Of a DNA stretch of 64,000 nucleotides, positions 43,842 to 54,970 are shown in pieces. Each line of letters begins with the position of its first letter. Position 1 is the stretch's first letter. Origin of the DNA: Pseudorhodobacter turbinis (GTDB lineage: Bacteria > Pseudomonadota > Alphaproteobacteria > Rhodobacterales > Rhodobacteraceae); the NCBI RefSeq assembly GCF_005234135.1, contig NZ_CP039964.1, positions 2,162,001-2,226,000 of the forward strand, given 5' to 3'. The notes beneath the pieces were generated by a model. It saw only the letters and a program-made list of their open reading frames with translations, ran no database searches and was not told the DNA's origin. A program made the position numbers and the translations under genes.

Positions 43842-44039
43842 GTGGTCAAAATTGTTTCGCTCTTTCTGGTCGTGATCTTGGCTTTGGCCGTCTTTGGCAA
43901 GCTGGGCTGGCTTGGCTCCCTCGCGCCCGGAGCGTTGCGTAGATCGGGGCGCAAGCCCGGTTTGTGCCATGGCTGCGGTCGTCATATCATCGGCTCCAAT
44001 CGTTGTGCTTGCGGTGTGAAACCGAAGAAAAAAGGATAA
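43842..44039 (+). CDS. Small membrane protein with a cysteine-rich zinc-ribbon-like tail
   Basis: 65 residues from a GTG two bases after the peptidase stop. One N-terminal membrane helix (about 4-19) is followed by a basic stretch and CHGCGRHIIGSNRCACG, four cysteines in two pairs, a likely zinc ribbon. Function unknown. Its place between the peptidase and antiporter genes suggests co-transcription. Confidence 0.65.
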   Translation: MVKIVSLFLVVILALAVFGKLGWLGSLAPGALRRSGRKPGLCHGCGRHIIGSNRCACGVKPKKKG

Positions 44040-44048
44040 ATCCCGCCG

Positions 44049-44993
44049 ATGCTGATGGATATTGCGTATGTGGCCATTGGCCTTGTGCTTTTGGTGTTGG
44101 CAGGGGATGCGCTGGTGCGCGGCTCCGTAAACCTTAGCCTGCGGTTGGGCATCCCGCCGTTGATCGTAGGGCTGACGGTGGTGGCTTTCGGAACCTCCGC
44201 GCCAGAGCTTCTGGTCTCGGTCAGTGCGATTTTGGACGGCGTGCCGGGGATTGCCTTGGGCAATGTTGTCGGCTCCAACATCGCGAATATCTTTTTGGTT
44301 CTGGGGATTCCGGCGATTATCTCAACAATCCATTCCAGCACTTTGGGCGTTTCGCGCGGCTTTATCACCATGCTTGCGGCGACGGCGCTGTTTATCGGGT
44401 TGTGCTTTCTGGGTCCAATCACATGGTGGCACGCGGCGGTGCTTTTGGTCGGGCTTGCATTAATGTTGGCGGATAACTTTCATGCCGCCCGCAGTCATCG
44501 AAATGCCGCCAAAGAAGAAGATCTGGAAGGTGCAGATCCGTCTGCGCCATGGTGGAAGATCATCGGGTTTTTGGGGATCGGCTTGATCGGCTTGCCCATC
44601 GGGGCAGAGTTGTTGGTGAATGGCGCGGCCAATATGGCGCGGGTGTTTGGCATCTCGGAAACCGTTATCGGGTTAACGCTGGTCGCGGTTGGAACGTCTT
44701 TGCCAGAGCTGGCAACCTCGGTGATCGCAGCGTTGAAAAAGCAGTCAGATGTGGCGATGGGAAATGTTATCGGTTCCAACGTCTTTAACCTTTTGGGGAT
44801 CATCGGTGTGGCAGGCTTTGTCGGGCCAATTCCGGTGCCTGCGTCCATGCTGGCATCCGATCTTTGGGTGATGGCGGCGGCATCCTTGCTGTTGGTTCCC
44901 TTCATCCTGATGCGTTTTGATATCACGCGGGCGGTGGGCATCGTGTTCGTCGCGATCTATGCGGCCTATACGTTTTCCTTGGTGGCCCTATGA
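44049..44993 (+). CDS. Calcium/sodium antiporter family protein (YrbG-like)
   Basis: 314 residues, about ten membrane helices in two inverted repeats. The two alpha-repeats are VVAFGTSAPELLVS with GNVVGSNIANIF, and VAVGTSLPELATS with GNVIGSNVFNLLG, the cation-exchange signature of the CaCA superfamily. It exchanges cations across the inner membrane. The stop overlaps the next SDR gene by four bases. Confidence 0.92.
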   Translation: MLMDIAYVAIGLVLLVLAGDALVRGSVNLSLRLGIPPLIVGLTVVAFGTSAPELLVSVSAILDGVPGIALGNVVGSNIANIFLVLGIPAIISTIHSSTLGVSRGFITMLAATALFIGLCFLGPITWWHAAVLLVGLALMLADNFHAARSHRNAAKEEDLEGADPSAPWWKIIGFLGIGLIGLPIGAELLVNGAANMARVFGISETVIGLTLVAVGTSLPELATSVIAALKKQSDVAMGNVIGSNVFNLLGIIGVAGFVGPIPVPASMLASDLWVMAAASLLLVPFILMRFDITRAVGIVFVAIYAAYTFSLVAL

Positions 44994-45769
44994 CACGCGC
45001 GTTGGTCACAGGCGCGGGGCGCAGGCTGGGCCGTGCGATGGCGCTTTATCTGGCCTCGCGCGGGCATGACGTCGCCGTGCATTACGCCACCTCGCAAGAG
45101 GAGGCCGAGGCCGTGGTCGCCGAAATTACCGCGATGGGCCGCCGCGCCACTGCCCTGCAAGCCGACCTGCTGGAGGAGGCAGAGACCGAAACCTTGATCC
45201 AGCGCGCAGCCGAAGGGCTGGACGGGCCGCTGACTGTTCTGGTCAACAACGCCTCCATTTTCGACTATGACACAATCCAAAGCGCCACGCGGCAAAGCTG
45301 GGACCGGCATATCGGCTCCAACCTGCGGGCGCCTTTTGTGCTGACCCAGGGGTTTGCGGCGCAAGCCCTGCCTGCGATTCCCGATGCCAATGGGGAGCAG
45401 TTGGCCCAATCGCTGATCGTCAATATGGTCGACCAACGCGTGCGCAAGCTGACACCGGAATTCATGACCTATACGCTGGCCAAGATGGGCCTGTGGGCCT
45501 TGACGCAAACCACAGCGCAAGCACTGGCGCCGAGGGTGCGCGTGAATGCAATCGGCCCTGGTCCCACGATGATCGGGGCGCGGCAGTCACAAAATCACTT
45601 TACACGTCAGCGCGAAAATACGGTGCTCGGCCGTGGTGCGAATCCGTCCGATGTCACGGCCGCGCTTGGGTATTTCCTCGATGCGCCTGCGGTCACGGGG
45701 CAGCTTTTATGCGTGGATGGCGGGCAGCATCTCGGCTGGAAAACGCCGGATATCTTGGGCGTGGAGTGA
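44990..45769 (+). CDS. FolM/PTR1-like short-chain dehydrogenase
   Basis: 259 residues. The cofactor motif TGAGRRLGRA fits the TGxxxRxG pattern of pteridine reductases and FolM, and VNNASIF has the serine variant of NNAG found in that group; YTLAKMG holds the catalytic Tyr and Lys. It probably reduces a dihydropterin or dihydrofolate with NADPH. Start ATG overlaps the antiporter stop as ATGA. Confidence 0.85.
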   Translation: MTRALVTGAGRRLGRAMALYLASRGHDVAVHYATSQEEAEAVVAEITAMGRRATALQADLLEEAETETLIQRAAEGLDGPLTVLVNNASIFDYDTIQSATRQSWDRHIGSNLRAPFVLTQGFAAQALPAIPDANGEQLAQSLIVNMVDQRVRKLTPEFMTYTLAKMGLWALTQTTAQALAPRVRVNAIGPGPTMIGARQSQNHFTRQRENTVLGRGANPSDVTAALGYFLDAPAVTGQLLCVDGGQHLGWKTPDILGVE

Positions 45770-46080
45770 GCTTTGACGCCGATCCTGCGACAAGTTGTAC
45801 ACCGCTGCCTCAATCATTACGAATTTATTACGTTTTCCTCATGAATATCAACTCCTTACCACACGTTCAAAAAAATTCCTTTTAATAACAGTGTTTTGCA
45901 GATTTGCCTATTTTTTGTGCAGATGCTTGAAAGGGCAGGAATACAAGGGAAATTCTATGCTGGCAGATTGTTTCCAACAGAGTTATCCACAGAAAGCGGG
46001 GATAGGTTTCCCCTTGCCACCGAAGTCTTGGCATTGCAGCGCTAGCTGAGAATCGAAGGTTAAAAAAAGGTTAATTGGAT
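45770..46080 (+). other. Intergenic region before uvrC
   Basis: About 310 bases, A+T-rich in the first half, without a convincing gene. It contains a single TTATCCACA (45983-45991) and a short GGGGA/TCCCC repeat. It should hold the uvrC promoter, which I could not pinpoint. Confidence 0.4.
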
Positions 46081-47949
46081 GTGACGCAAGACGGGCCGGA
46101 AATTGAGACGGGGCATGGCGTTATTCAGGGCTATCTGAAAACGCTGGACGGGTCGCCGGGGGTTTACCGGATGCTGAACGCGGCATCCGAGGTGCTTTAT
46201 GTTGGCAAGGCCCGCAGCCTGCGCAACAGGGTATCCAATTACGCGCGCCCCTCGGGCCATTCGGGGCGCATCGCGCGGATGATCTCGGAAACGGCCTCGA
46301 TGATGTTTCTGACCACGCGCACCGAAACCGAGGCGCTGTTGCTGGAGCAAAACCTCATCAAGCAGCTCAAGCCGCGCTATAATGTGTTGCTGCGGGATGA
46401 TAAGTCCTTTCCCAATATCCTGATCCCGACCGAGCACCCTTTTCCGATGATCAAAAAGCATCGCGGGAAACGGTCTGAAAAGGGGCACTACTTTGGCCCC
46501 TTTGCCAGCGCCGGCGCGGTGAACCGCACGTTGAACCAGCTACAACGGGTGTTCTTGTTGCGCAACTGTTCGGATGCGATGTTTGCGGGGCGCACGCGCC
46601 CGTGCCTGCAATATCAGATCAAGCGCTGTGCCGGCCCCTGTGTCGGCAAAATCAGCGAGGCGGATTACGCCCGTCTGGTCGCGGATTCCAAGCGCTTTCT
46701 GGAAGGAAAATCGACGGATGTGCAGGCCAATCTAGCGACCGAGATGGCCAAGGCCAGCGAGGAGATGGAGTTTGAGCGTGCAGCCGCCCTGCGCGACCGC
46801 ATCAAGGCGCTGACCCAAGTGCAATCGGCCCAAGCCATCAACCCGCGCGGTGTGACAGAGGCGGATGTCGTGGCGCTTCACTTTGAGGGGGGGCAGGCCT
46901 GCGTGCAGGTGTTCTTCATTCGCGCCAACCAGTCGTGGGGGAACCGTGATTTCTATCCTCGCACGCCGATGGGTGCCGAAGAGCCGGAGATCATGGAGGC
47001 TTTCCTTACGCAGTTTTACGATGACAAAGAACCGCCGCAGCTTTTGCTGCTGTCGCATGCGCTGGAAAATGAAGACCTCGTGGCCCAAGCGTTGACCGAT
47101 CGCGCGGGCCGCAAGGTAACGATCAGCGTCCCGCAACGTGGCGAAAAAGCAGAGCTGGTGGAAAACGCCGCCCGCAATGCCCGCGAGAGCCTTGCGCGCA
47201 AAATGTCGGAAAGCGCCACGCAGAACAAGCTTTTGCAGGGTCTAGTGGAGGCCTTTGATCTGGACGCCCCACCCAAGCGGATTGAGGTTTACGACAACTC
47301 CCACATTCAGGGCACGAATGCCGTGGGCGGGATGATCGTCGCGGGGGCTGACGGGTTCTTGAAATCGCAGTACCGGAAGTTCAACATCAAGTCCGAAGCC
47401 GGCGCCAATTCGGATGACTTTGGCATGATGAAAGAGGTGCTGACCCGCCGGTTTGAGCGCTTGTTGAAAGAGGACCCAGGCCGGACCTCTGATGCATGGC
47501 CCGATCTTCTGCTGATCGATGGCGGGGCGGGGCAGGTGTCGGTGGTGGCGGAGATCATGCGCGATCTAGGCGTGGATGATATCGCCATGATCGGCGTTGC
47601 CAAAGGCGTGGACCGCGATCACGGCAAAGAGGAATTCCACCGCGCAGGCAAGCGCCCCTTTGCGCTGCGGATGAATGATCCGGTGCTCTATTTCGTGCAA
47701 CGTCTGCGCGATGAGGCCCACCGTTGGGCCATCGGCGCGCACCGTGCCAAGCGCGCCAGGGCCGTCAGCGCCACCCCGCTGGACGATATCCCCGGTGTCG
47801 GGGCGGCCCGCAAACGCGCGCTCTTGGCGCATTTCGGGTCCGCCAAGGCGGTTTCGCGGGCTGCAATCCCCGACCTGATGGCAGTTGATGGCATTTCAGA
47901 ACCGCTGGCGCAAAAGATCAGCGATTTCTTCAACGCAAAGCTGAATTGA
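46081..47949 (+). CDS. uvrC: Excinuclease ABC subunit C
   Basis: About 622 residues, usual length. GIY-YIG domain at the start ([20 protein letters not shown]), UVR helix pair near residues 215-250 ([15 protein letters not shown]), RNase H-like C-terminal nuclease with [15 protein letters not shown] and [12 protein letters not shown], and a final helix-hairpin-helix [19 protein letters not shown]. It cuts on both sides of bulky DNA lesions with UvrAB. The GTG at 46081 and a TTG at 46075 are both possible; AAAGG lies just upstream. Confidence 0.96.
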   Translation: MTQDGPEIETGHGVIQGYLKTLDGSPGVYRMLNAASEVLYVGKARSLRNRVSNYARPSGHSGRIARMISETASMMFLTTRTETEALLLEQNLIKQLKPRYNVLLRDDKSFPNILIPTEHPFPMIKKHRGKRSEKGHYFGPFASAGAVNRTLNQLQRVFLLRNCSDAMFAGRTRPCLQYQIKRCAGPCVGKISEADYARLVADSKRFLEGKSTDVQANLATEMAKASEEMEFERAAALRDRIKALTQVQSAQAINPRGVTEADVVALHFEGGQACVQVFFIRANQSWGNRDFYPRTPMGAEEPEIMEAFLTQFYDDKEPPQLLLLSHALENEDLVAQALTDRAGRKVTISVPQRGEKAELVENAARNARESLARKMSESATQNKLLQGLVEAFDLDAPPKRIEVYDNSHIQGTNAVGGMIVAGADGFLKSQYRKFNIKSEAGANSDDFGMMKEVLTRRFERLLKEDPGRTSDAWPDLLLIDGGAGQVSVVAEIMRDLGVDDIAMIGVAKGVDRDHGKEEFHRAGKRPFALRMNDPVLYFVQRLRDEAHRWAIGAHRAKRARAVSATPLDDIPGVGAARKRALLAHFGSAKAVSRAAIPDLMAVDGISEPLAQKISDFFNAKLN

Positions 47950-48067
47950 CGCGCCTACAATCTGTAGTGGAAGCGGTTGGCGGGCCTTTTACCGTCGCTT
48001 CATAACAGCGACCAAAATTGGCCTTATCGGGGTATGCAAGCCTTGCCCCATTTCGCGGCGGAGAGGG

Positions 48068-48685
48068 TCACCACACGTCGCCCGCAACATAGAACAAGCT
48101 GCTGAGCCCGGGGTCCACGACCATCAAGCCCGAGCTTTGCGTGTCATATACCAGCGTGGCACCGGGCGTGTGGAGGGCGTCGAACAATAGGGCGCCCATC
48201 TCTGTCCCGTTAAAGCAAGAGGCGGCCAGCGCGCCCGCCGCCAGCGCCTGTTTGCCGAAATCTCCGTTCCCGCTCATAAGCATCGCATCGGTTAGCTCGG
48301 TCGGCGTCATGTCTGCTTTGCGGATGGCGGCCACACCATTGGCACGAAGCGTTTCCTTGGCGCGATCATAATTGGTTTGAACCGCGATGGTGGGGCGCAG
48401 ATAGGCAGATTCCAGACGGATCATGGCACCCGTGCAGCGCGATCGGGATTGAAAATAAACGGTCTCACCCAGATAGAACCAGTGGTCGAGTTTGGTGCGC
48501 AGAGTTTGTTCGGCATCGCGTTCACATGCAACAAGCATAGTGAGCGCGCATAGGGCAAGGATCGCCCGCAACCAACCGCGCGCGTGCTTCGCAAGTCGAA
48601 GCGCCGCGCCGTTGCGGCCTTTCGGGTGGCCAAAGCGGATGCGATCAGACATCTGCCCGATATGTACTGTGTAGGGTATGACCAT
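48068..48685 (-). CDS. Hypothetical protein, putative lipoprotein
   Basis: 205 residues. A hydrophobic segment ending ALTMLVACERDAE resembles a lipobox with the modified cysteine near residue 55, but the stretch before it is long and basic, so an inner methionine (48652) may be the true start. The ATG at 48685 has a GGAG ribosome site. The mature part has two further cysteines. I recognise no family. It converges on uvrC. Confidence 0.6.
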   Translation of the reverse strand: MVIPYTVHIGQMSDRIRFGHPKGRNGAALRLAKHARGWLRAILALCALTMLVACERDAEQTLRTKLDHWFYLGETVYFQSRSRCTGAMIRLESAYLRPTIAVQTNYDRAKETLRANGVAAIRKADMTPTELTDAMLMSGNGDFGKQALAAGALAASCFNGTEMGALLFDALHTPGATLVYDTQSSGLMVVDPGLSSLFYVAGDVW

Positions 48686-48796
48686 TGACCGCTCCGGCAA
48701 AAACATTCAAAGAGACTGCCGTTAAACGCGATCCGGCTAAAGACGGCGTTAAAATGGGCAGCTATTTGAATGATAACTATGCGGGATTGTTGGTTT

Positions 48797-49729
48797 TCAC
48801 ACGGTGGGCCATTCGCCCCGCGCCAAAGTCGAAACCGCATTGATGATGCGGGTGAAGCTGGATTTTGCGCGGTCGACGCTATGACGTGCGCGGAGGTAGC
48901 CGTGGACCAGACCTGCCTCTTGGATATGCAGGGCGCGGCCCCCGGCGGCGGTGATCGCAGCGCAATAAAGGGCGGCATCATCGGCCAAGGGGTCACATTC
49001 GGCGCTGATGGCCACCGTTGGCGGCAGCTCGGCAAAGGACGCCGCACATAGGGGCGAGAAGCGCGGGTCGGTCACAGTTTTGGGGTTTTGCGCAGAGCGG
49101 ATGCTGGCATAATAGCCACAATCCGCAGCGCCCAGCATGGGGGCATTTGCATGGGCGGCCATGCTGGGCGTAACCTCTGTCGCGCCCAGTTGCGGATAGA
49201 TCAGCACTTGCCCCACGGGCGCATCCTTGGCGCCGATCAAGGCGGCTGACACCGCCGCGCACAGATTGGCCCCCGCGCTATCACCTACCAAAATCAAGGG
49301 CTTGCCTGTCTGTGCCTTGGCTGCGTGCACAGCATCATCGAGGTCTTGCGGAAAGGGATGTTCAGGCGACAATCGGTAGTCGACCGCTGTGAGGTCAAAG
49401 CCGGTGCGCGCAGAAATCTCGGCACAGACACTGTCATGGCTTTCCAGACCGCCGACCACGAACCCGCCACCGTGCAGATAAAGCACCTGTGCGGGCGCGT
49501 CTTTTGCGGCGCGGTAGTGGCGCAGGGGGATATGGTCCAATGTCGTGTCATGCACCTCCAGCCCCGGCGGGTGGGGGGCGTTAAAGGCACGGCACATCTT
49601 ATCGTAAACCTTGCGCTGATCGGCCACGCCTAGCCCGACCGCGTCCGGCGGATAAAAGCTTTCGGTTTTACGGATGAACTCCCATGTCTGGGCATCAAGC
49701 AACGTATCATATTTGGCAGGATAGCTCAT
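48797..49729 (-). CDS. Alpha/beta hydrolase, HSL-type esterase
   Basis: 310 residues. Hormone-sensitive-lipase family motifs: oxyanion [12 protein letters not shown], nucleophile elbow [11 protein letters not shown], acid region ECDPLADDA and HGYLRA with the catalytic histidine. It hydrolyses short acyl esters. Its start overlaps the adenine deaminase stop by four bases, so the two are co-translated; a functional link is not obvious. Confidence 0.9.
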   Translation of the reverse strand: MSYPAKYDTLLDAQTWEFIRKTESFYPPDAVGLGVADQRKVYDKMCRAFNAPHPPGLEVHDTTLDHIPLRHYRAAKDAPAQVLYLHGGGFVVGGLESHDSVCAEISARTGFDLTAVDYRLSPEHPFPQDLDDAVHAAKAQTGKPLILVGDSAGANLCAAVSAALIGAKDAPVGQVLIYPQLGATEVTPSMAAHANAPMLGAADCGYYASIRSAQNPKTVTDPRFSPLCAASFAELPPTVAISAECDPLADDAALYCAAITAAGGRALHIQEAGLVHGYLRARHSVDRAKSSFTRIINAVSTLARGEWPTV

Positions 49730-51426
49730 GGCATCACCTCAAATTTATCGACGTCGACCATGCCGTGATCAGTGATCTTCAGATGCGGGATCACAGGCAG
49801 GCACAGGAAGGCGAGCTGCAAGAACGGCTCCTCTAGCACAACACCAAGGCTGCGGGCGGCGGCACGCAGGTCTTCGAGCGCATGGCGGACGGTTTCAAAC
49901 GGCTCAAGGCTCATCAACCCCGCAACCGGCAGCGCCAGCTCGGCCAGCACGCGGCCACCTTCGACCACGACAAAGCCGCCCTCGATCTCACCCAATCGCG
50001 TTACGGCCAGCGCCATATCGTCGTAATCCGCACCGACCACCGCGATATTGTGATGGTCATGGCACACGGTAGAGGCAATCGCCCCCCGTTTCAGGCCAAA
50101 CCCCTGCACAAAGCCCGTCGCACGATTGCCGTTCTTGCCGTGGCGCTCGATCACGGCAATTTTTACCAGGTCGCGGGCGATGTCGGGCGCTTTGTCGCCG
50201 TCACGGGGGGGGACATTGAAGGTCAGATGCTCGGTTATGATCTTGCCGGGGATGATCCCGATCACGGGGGTTTGCGTGCGGTTGCCGCCGGTGCGGAAAT
50301 CGGTCGCGGTGATTTTTGGCGCCTTGACCGAGTTGCGGGCCACGGGGGCGATTGTGCGGCGTGCGGCGAAATTGGCTTTATTGGCTTGTACCCCGCCTGC
50401 AAAGACCATGCTGGCACGGCAGCTTTCAAGGCTGTCGATCACCACAATATCCGCGCGTTTCCCCGGGGCAATCAAACCGCGATCCTTCAACCCGAAGGCC
50501 TCGGCGGCAGAAAGGCTGGCGGCGCGGTAGACGGCCAAGGGCGGCGCCCCCAGCGCAATCGCCGTACGGATCATGTAATCCAGATGCCCCTGCTCTGCGA
50601 TATCCAGCGGGTTCCGGTCATCGGTGCAAAAGGCGATATAGGGCGAGTGGCGTTCCGTGATCAAAGGTGCCAGCGCATGCAGATCCTTGGAAACCGACCC
50701 CTCACGGATCAACACCCGCATGCCTTTGCGCAGCTTCTCCAGTGCTTCTTCGGCGGTGGTCGCCTCATGTTCGGTGCGGATGCCTGCCGCGATATATCCG
50801 TTCAGCCCCTTACCGCGCAGCAAGGGGCAATGCCCGTCGATATGGCGGCCTGCAAAGCCCTCCAGCTTGGCCATGGCGCTGGGGTTTTGCATCAAAACAC
50901 CGGGGAAGTTCATAAATTCCGCAAGACCAAGGCTGCGCGGATGATCCTTGAGCGGCAAAAGATCGCCCGCCTCCAGCACCGCGCCCGCCGTTTCCATATG
51001 GGTTGAGGGCACACATGACGAAAGCTGCACGCGGATATCCATCAGCGTCAGCGCCGAGGCCTCAAGGAAATACTGAATGCCGGTCAAGCCACAAACATTC
51101 GCAATCTCATGCGGGTCGCAAATCGCGGTGGTCACCCCCAGAGGGGTCACGAGGCGGTCAAACTCGAACGGGGTAACAAGGCTGCTTTCGATATGAAGAT
51201 GCGTGTCGATAAACCCCGGCACAAGGATTTGCCCTGATACATCAATGACCTGCGCGCCGTCATAATCATCATAGACACCTACGATGGTATCGCCGCAAAT
51301 CGCCACATCGGTTTCAACCAGATCACCGGTGATCAGATCAAACACCCGTCCCCCGCGCAAAACCACATCTGCGGGGGCCTGTCCCTGACCTTGGGCGATG
51401 CGGGCAGAGAGAGGGGCGGTGGCCAT
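49726..51426 (-). CDS. ade: Adenine deaminase
   Basis: 566 residues. Amidohydrolase barrel with [17 protein letters not shown] (metal ligands), [34 protein letters not shown] and the C-terminal adenine deaminase domain with [14 protein letters not shown]. It converts adenine to hypoxanthine in purine salvage. The ATG at 51426 ([13 protein letters not shown]) has an AAAGGA site; the longer frame reads into the upstream divergent region. Confidence 0.94.
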   Translation of the reverse strand: MATAPLSARIAQGQGQAPADVVLRGGRVFDLITGDLVETDVAICGDTIVGVYDDYDGAQVIDVSGQILVPGFIDTHLHIESSLVTPFEFDRLVTPLGVTTAICDPHEIANVCGLTGIQYFLEASALTLMDIRVQLSSCVPSTHMETAGAVLEAGDLLPLKDHPRSLGLAEFMNFPGVLMQNPSAMAKLEGFAGRHIDGHCPLLRGKGLNGYIAAGIRTEHEATTAEEALEKLRKGMRVLIREGSVSKDLHALAPLITERHSPYIAFCTDDRNPLDIAEQGHLDYMIRTAIALGAPPLAVYRAASLSAAEAFGLKDRGLIAPGKRADIVVIDSLESCRASMVFAGGVQANKANFAARRTIAPVARNSVKAPKITATDFRTGGNRTQTPVIGIIPGKIITEHLTFNVPPRDGDKAPDIARDLVKIAVIERHGKNGNRATGFVQGFGLKRGAIASTVCHDHHNIAVVGADYDDMALAVTRLGEIEGGFVVVEGGRVLAELALPVAGLMSLEPFETVRHALEDLRAAARSLGVVLEEPFLQLAFLCLPVIPHLKITDHGMVDVDKFEVMP

Positions 51427-51550
51427 ATCTGAAATCCTTTGCTTTTGCATAGAAAAGCCTATGACGGCGGCGGCGTCCAGCCCCGGCGGGGCTTGTATCG
51501 CCCTGTAAAAGATGGTCCACCTTGCGCAACCCAAGAAAAAGGCCCTTACC

Positions 51551-52474
51551 ATGCGCCCGATGCGCGGCATTTTTTACAAACTGTGCTCGGTCGTGAATTT
51601 TATTCTCATGGCCTCTTTGATCAAATCCACGGCGGCCCATGTGCCCCCCGGTGAGGCTGTCTTCTTCCGTTCCCTCTTTGCCATGCCTGTCATCCTTATA
51701 TGGCTGATGATGCGCGGGGAACTGCAAACCGGCCTGAAGGCAAGCGCACCGATAGGGCATATCTGGCGCGGTGTGGTGGGGACGATGGCGATGGGGCTTG
51801 GCTTTGCGGGGCTTGGTTATTTGCCTTTGCCCGAGGTGACGGCAATCGGCTATGCCGCGCCCCTGTTGACCGTGATTTTCGCCGCGATGTTTCTGGGCGA
51901 GGATGTGCGCCTGTTCCGCATTTCTGCCGTTGTGCTTGGATTGATCGGGGTGCTGATCGTGCTCAGCCCGCGTTTGACGGTGGTTCCCGGGGCGGGCAAT
52001 GATGATGCAGCCGCCCTTGGTGCGATGCTGGTGCTGGGCGGGGCTGTGTTCGCCGCCCTGGCGCAGGTGTTTGTGCGCAAGCTCGTGATGCAGGAAACAA
52101 CCTCCGCCATCGTGTTTTACTTCTCGTTGACCGCGACGGTGCTGTCGCTGGTCACATTGCCGTTCGGCTGGGTTATCCCCTCGGCCAAAGAGGCGGGGCT
52201 TTTGATTTTGGCCGGACTTTTGGGCGGTGTCGGGCAGATTTTGCTAACGTCCAGCTACCGCGAGGCAGATGCATCGGTTGTAGCACCCTTTGATTATGCC
52301 TCAATGATTTTTGCGCTGGCGATCGGCTATTGGGTGTTTGACGAGGTGCCAACCATAACCATGCTGACAGGGGCCGCCATCGTCGTCACCGCCGGTGTGC
52401 TTATCATCTGGCGAGAGCGTAAACTGGGGTTGGAACGCGCCAAGCAACGCCGCGCGATGACGCCGCAAGGCTAG
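51551..52474 (+). CDS. EamA/DMT-family transporter
   Basis: 307 residues, ten membrane helices in two EamA repeats. Signs are [14 protein letters not shown], the first repeat ending [27 protein letters not shown], and the second with [20 protein letters not shown] and [20 protein letters not shown]. Such proteins export metabolites or drugs; the substrate is unknown. ATG 51551 has an AAAGG site eight bases upstream. Convergent with the YcaQ-like gene. Confidence 0.9.
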   Translation: MRPMRGIFYKLCSVVNFILMASLIKSTAAHVPPGEAVFFRSLFAMPVILIWLMMRGELQTGLKASAPIGHIWRGVVGTMAMGLGFAGLGYLPLPEVTAIGYAAPLLTVIFAAMFLGEDVRLFRISAVVLGLIGVLIVLSPRLTVVPGAGNDDAAALGAMLVLGGAVFAALAQVFVRKLVMQETTSAIVFYFSLTATVLSLVTLPFGWVIPSAKEAGLLILAGLLGGVGQILLTSSYREADASVVAPFDYASMIFALAIGYWVFDEVPTITMLTGAAIVVTAGVLIIWRERKLGLERAKQRRAMTPQG

Positions 52475-52477
52475 CCG

Positions 52478-53671
52478 CTATCGCAGCCAATCAGCGGCAA
52501 ATTCGACCGTAGGGCAATCGGCAAAGCGCGCGAGCCGCGTGAGGGCATCCTCTAGCCGCGATAGCCGCCCTTTGCCCATTGTGATCCCTGCCTCGGGCCA
52601 AAAGGCCCGAACACGCAGCGTGCCGTCATCGCGGTAAGCCTTGGCATCGATCCGCCCGATGATACGCTCCCCTTCTAGCACCGGAAACACATAGTAACCG
52701 TATTGGCGTTTGGCTTGCGGCACGAACACCTCGATCCGGTAGCGAAAGCCGAACAGACGCTCGGCGCGGGCGCGGTCACGCAAGGCCGGATCAAAGGGCG
52801 AAAGGATGCGGATACGCGGCGGGGCAGGCGCAAGGTCAGCGGTAAGCGTGCCCGGCAGCATGAAGCTGCGGCGCAGGCTGCCATCTGCGGCCTCGATATC
52901 GACCTCTTTGATCCGGCCTTGTTTCAACGCCTTTGCGCACCAATCACGGGCGGCAGCATTGGGAATGGCGGCCCAGAACGCGGCCAGCTCCCCCGCTGTG
53001 GCAAAGCCAAGCCGTTGCAGCGCCGAAAGGCAGGCCCAATCATGATGCGCGGCCATATCGGGGGCGGGCAAGCGGTGGGCGGCGGGGATCACACGCTCGG
53101 TCAGATCATAGATTTTCTGGAAACCGTCGCGCCCTGCGATTGAAAGCACGCCGGTCCGCCACAGCCATTCCAGCGCGGTTTTCGACGGGTGCCAATCCCA
53201 CCAGCCGCCCTTGGACCGTGCCTCCCCCTGCCCGACATCGGATGTGGTCACGGGTCCGTCCTTGCGGATGCGATCAAGGATGGTTTCGAACTGTTCCTCA
53301 TAGCCATCGCGGAACCAGCGTTTCCAGCCTTGCTCCAACCGCGTGGCATCACGGGCAAAACGGTGCTGCCAATGCGGGAAAAGATGCGCAGGCAGAATTG
53401 CGGCATCATGCGTCCAATGCTCAAACAGCGCGCGGTCTTTTTCCAACAACTGTTTCAACGCCGATGGTTGGTAGTTTTGCCGCCGCGAGAATAAGATCAG
53501 ATCATGGGCGCGGGCGACGGTTCGGATGCTATCGACCTGCACAAAGCCAAGCTGGTCAATCAAACCGGCAAGATCCGCGCCTTTGGCGGGGCCGGTCGGC
53601 GTGGTCCCAAGCCCATGATGATGCAAGAAAACCCGCCGCGCGCACGGGTTTTCAAGCCGAGGGATGCTCAC
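52478..53671 (-). CDS. YcaQ-like winged-helix DNA glycosylase family protein
   Basis: 397 residues, HTH_42/YcaQ family. The start VSIPRLENPCARRVFLHHHG matches the family N-terminus; DQLGFVQVDSIRTVARAHDLILFSR carries the conserved region including the QVDS-like motif reported for YcaQ. YcaQ opens interstrand DNA crosslinks; activity here is inferred. The GTG at 53671 is chosen by alignment to the family; it lies 13 bases after rlmN on the same strand. Confidence 0.85.
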   Translation of the reverse strand: MSIPRLENPCARRVFLHHHGLGTTPTGPAKGADLAGLIDQLGFVQVDSIRTVARAHDLILFSRRQNYQPSALKQLLEKDRALFEHWTHDAAILPAHLFPHWQHRFARDATRLEQGWKRWFRDGYEEQFETILDRIRKDGPVTTSDVGQGEARSKGGWWDWHPSKTALEWLWRTGVLSIAGRDGFQKIYDLTERVIPAAHRLPAPDMAAHHDWACLSALQRLGFATAGELAAFWAAIPNAAARDWCAKALKQGRIKEVDIEAADGSLRRSFMLPGTLTADLAPAPPRIRILSPFDPALRDRARAERLFGFRYRIEVFVPQAKRQYGYYVFPVLEGERIIGRIDAKAYRDDGTLRVRAFWPEAGITMGKGRLSRLEDALTRLARFADCPTVEFAADWLR

Positions 53672-53684
53672 CGCTGCGCGCGGA

Positions 53685-54866
53685 TCACAGGCCCGCTTCG
53701 TTTGCAATCTGGGCGCGGGATTTGCGGGCACGCTCGGTCGCGGATTTCAGCTGTCCGCAGGCGGCCATGATATCTTCACCCCGTGGCTTGCGGATCGGCG
53801 AGGCATAGCCGGCCTCATGGATGATATCGGCAAAGGCATGGATACGGTTGCCCGAAGACCGCTTATAGGGCGCGCCGGGCCATTCATTGAACGGGATCAG
53901 GTTCACCTTGGCCGGAATACCGCGCAGCAGTTCAACCAAGCGGTAAGCGTCTTCCTTGCTGTCATTGACCCCGTCAAGCATCACATATTCAAAGGTGATC
54001 CGCTCGGAATTTGTCAGCCCGGGATAGGCGCGCAAGGCATCCAGCAAGGTTGCGATGTTCCACTTTTTGTTGATCGGCACCAATTGGTCGCGCACCTCAT
54101 CGGTGGTGGCATGGAAGCTGACGGCCAAAAGGCAGCCGATCTCTTGGGCGGTGCGGGCGATTTCGGGCACAACGCCGCTGGTCGAAAGGGTGATGCGGCG
54201 ACGGCCAAGGGCAATGCCTTCGCCGTCCATCACGATATTCATCGCATCGCGGACGTTCTCAAAATTATAAAGCGGCTCGCCCATGCCCATCAACACGACG
54301 TTTGACACAAGCCGCGCGGCAGGGTCGGCGTTTGACGCCCCCTTGACCGGCCATTCATCCAAATCATCCCGCGCCAGCATAACCTGGCCGACAATTTCTC
54401 CAGGGGTCAGGTTGCGGACCAGTTTTTGCGTGCCGGTATGGCAGAACGAACAGGTCAGCGTGCAGCCGACCTGAGAGGAAATACACAGCGTCCCGCGATC
54501 GGTTTCGGGGATATAGACCACCTCCACCTCATGTCCGCCCTGAATGCGCACCAGATATTTGCGCGTGCCATCCTCGGACACCTGACGCGTCACAACCTCG
54601 GGCAGGGTCAATTCGAACTTATCGGCCAAAAGGGCGCGGAAATCCTTGGAAAGGTTGGTCATTTCCGCAAAGTCGCGCAGGCCAAAGAAGTAAACCCATT
54701 GCCAGATTTGCCCGACCCGCATCTTTGCCTGCTTTTCCGGACAGCCGGCAGCGATCAAGGCGGCGCGCAGCTGGTCGCGCGTCAGGCCGATGATATTGGT
54801 CTTGCCGCCCTCGGGCAGCTTACGCGGGATGGTGTGGACATCTTGGGTGATCGGGGCGGTGGTCAT
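53685..54866 (-). CDS. rlmN: Dual-specificity RNA methyltransferase RlmN
   Basis: 393 residues. Radical SAM cluster motif [13 protein letters not shown] preceded by [12 protein letters not shown] (CxxxCxxC arrangement), [32 protein letters not shown] and the C-terminal cysteine in DIMAACGQL, the methyl-carrying residue. It methylates A2503 of 23S rRNA and A37 of some tRNAs. The ATG at 54866 is supported by family alignment. Confidence 0.95.
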   Translation of the reverse strand: MTTAPITQDVHTIPRKLPEGGKTNIIGLTRDQLRAALIAAGCPEKQAKMRVGQIWQWVYFFGLRDFAEMTNLSKDFRALLADKFELTLPEVVTRQVSEDGTRKYLVRIQGGHEVEVVYIPETDRGTLCISSQVGCTLTCSFCHTGTQKLVRNLTPGEIVGQVMLARDDLDEWPVKGASNADPAARLVSNVVLMGMGEPLYNFENVRDAMNIVMDGEGIALGRRRITLSTSGVVPEIARTAQEIGCLLAVSFHATTDEVRDQLVPINKKWNIATLLDALRAYPGLTNSERITFEYVMLDGVNDSKEDAYRLVELLRGIPAKVNLIPFNEWPGAPYKRSSGNRIHAFADIIHEAGYASPIRKPRGEDIMAACGQLKSATERARKSRAQIANEAGL

Positions 54867-54919
54867 ATCTGTGATCCTAGAGGGCAAGCCCTGCCTATAC
54901 AGGATATGCGGGCAAAAGA

Positions 54920-54952
54920 AAACGCCCCCGCGCTGATTGCACAAGGGCGTTT
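54920..54952 (-). terminator. Intrinsic terminator after the ialB-like gene
   Basis: 8-bp stem AAACGCCC (54920-54927) and GGGCGTTT (54945-54952); read on the minus strand it is followed by TTTTCTTTT-like sequence. It lies between the IalB-like gene and rlmN. Confidence 0.8.
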
Positions 54953-54970
54953 GAAATTCGTGTCAGCGGC

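Noticed and set aside
45983..45991. TTATCCACA, a perfect DnaA-box match upstream of uvrC
   Set aside because: A single box without a cluster, an A+T-rich unwinding region or dnaA/parAB neighbours; not evidence of an origin.
48421..49047. 208-codon minus-strand frame overlapping the putative lipoprotein and esterase genes
   Set aside because: It overlaps two better-supported genes in another frame and has no recognisable domain.
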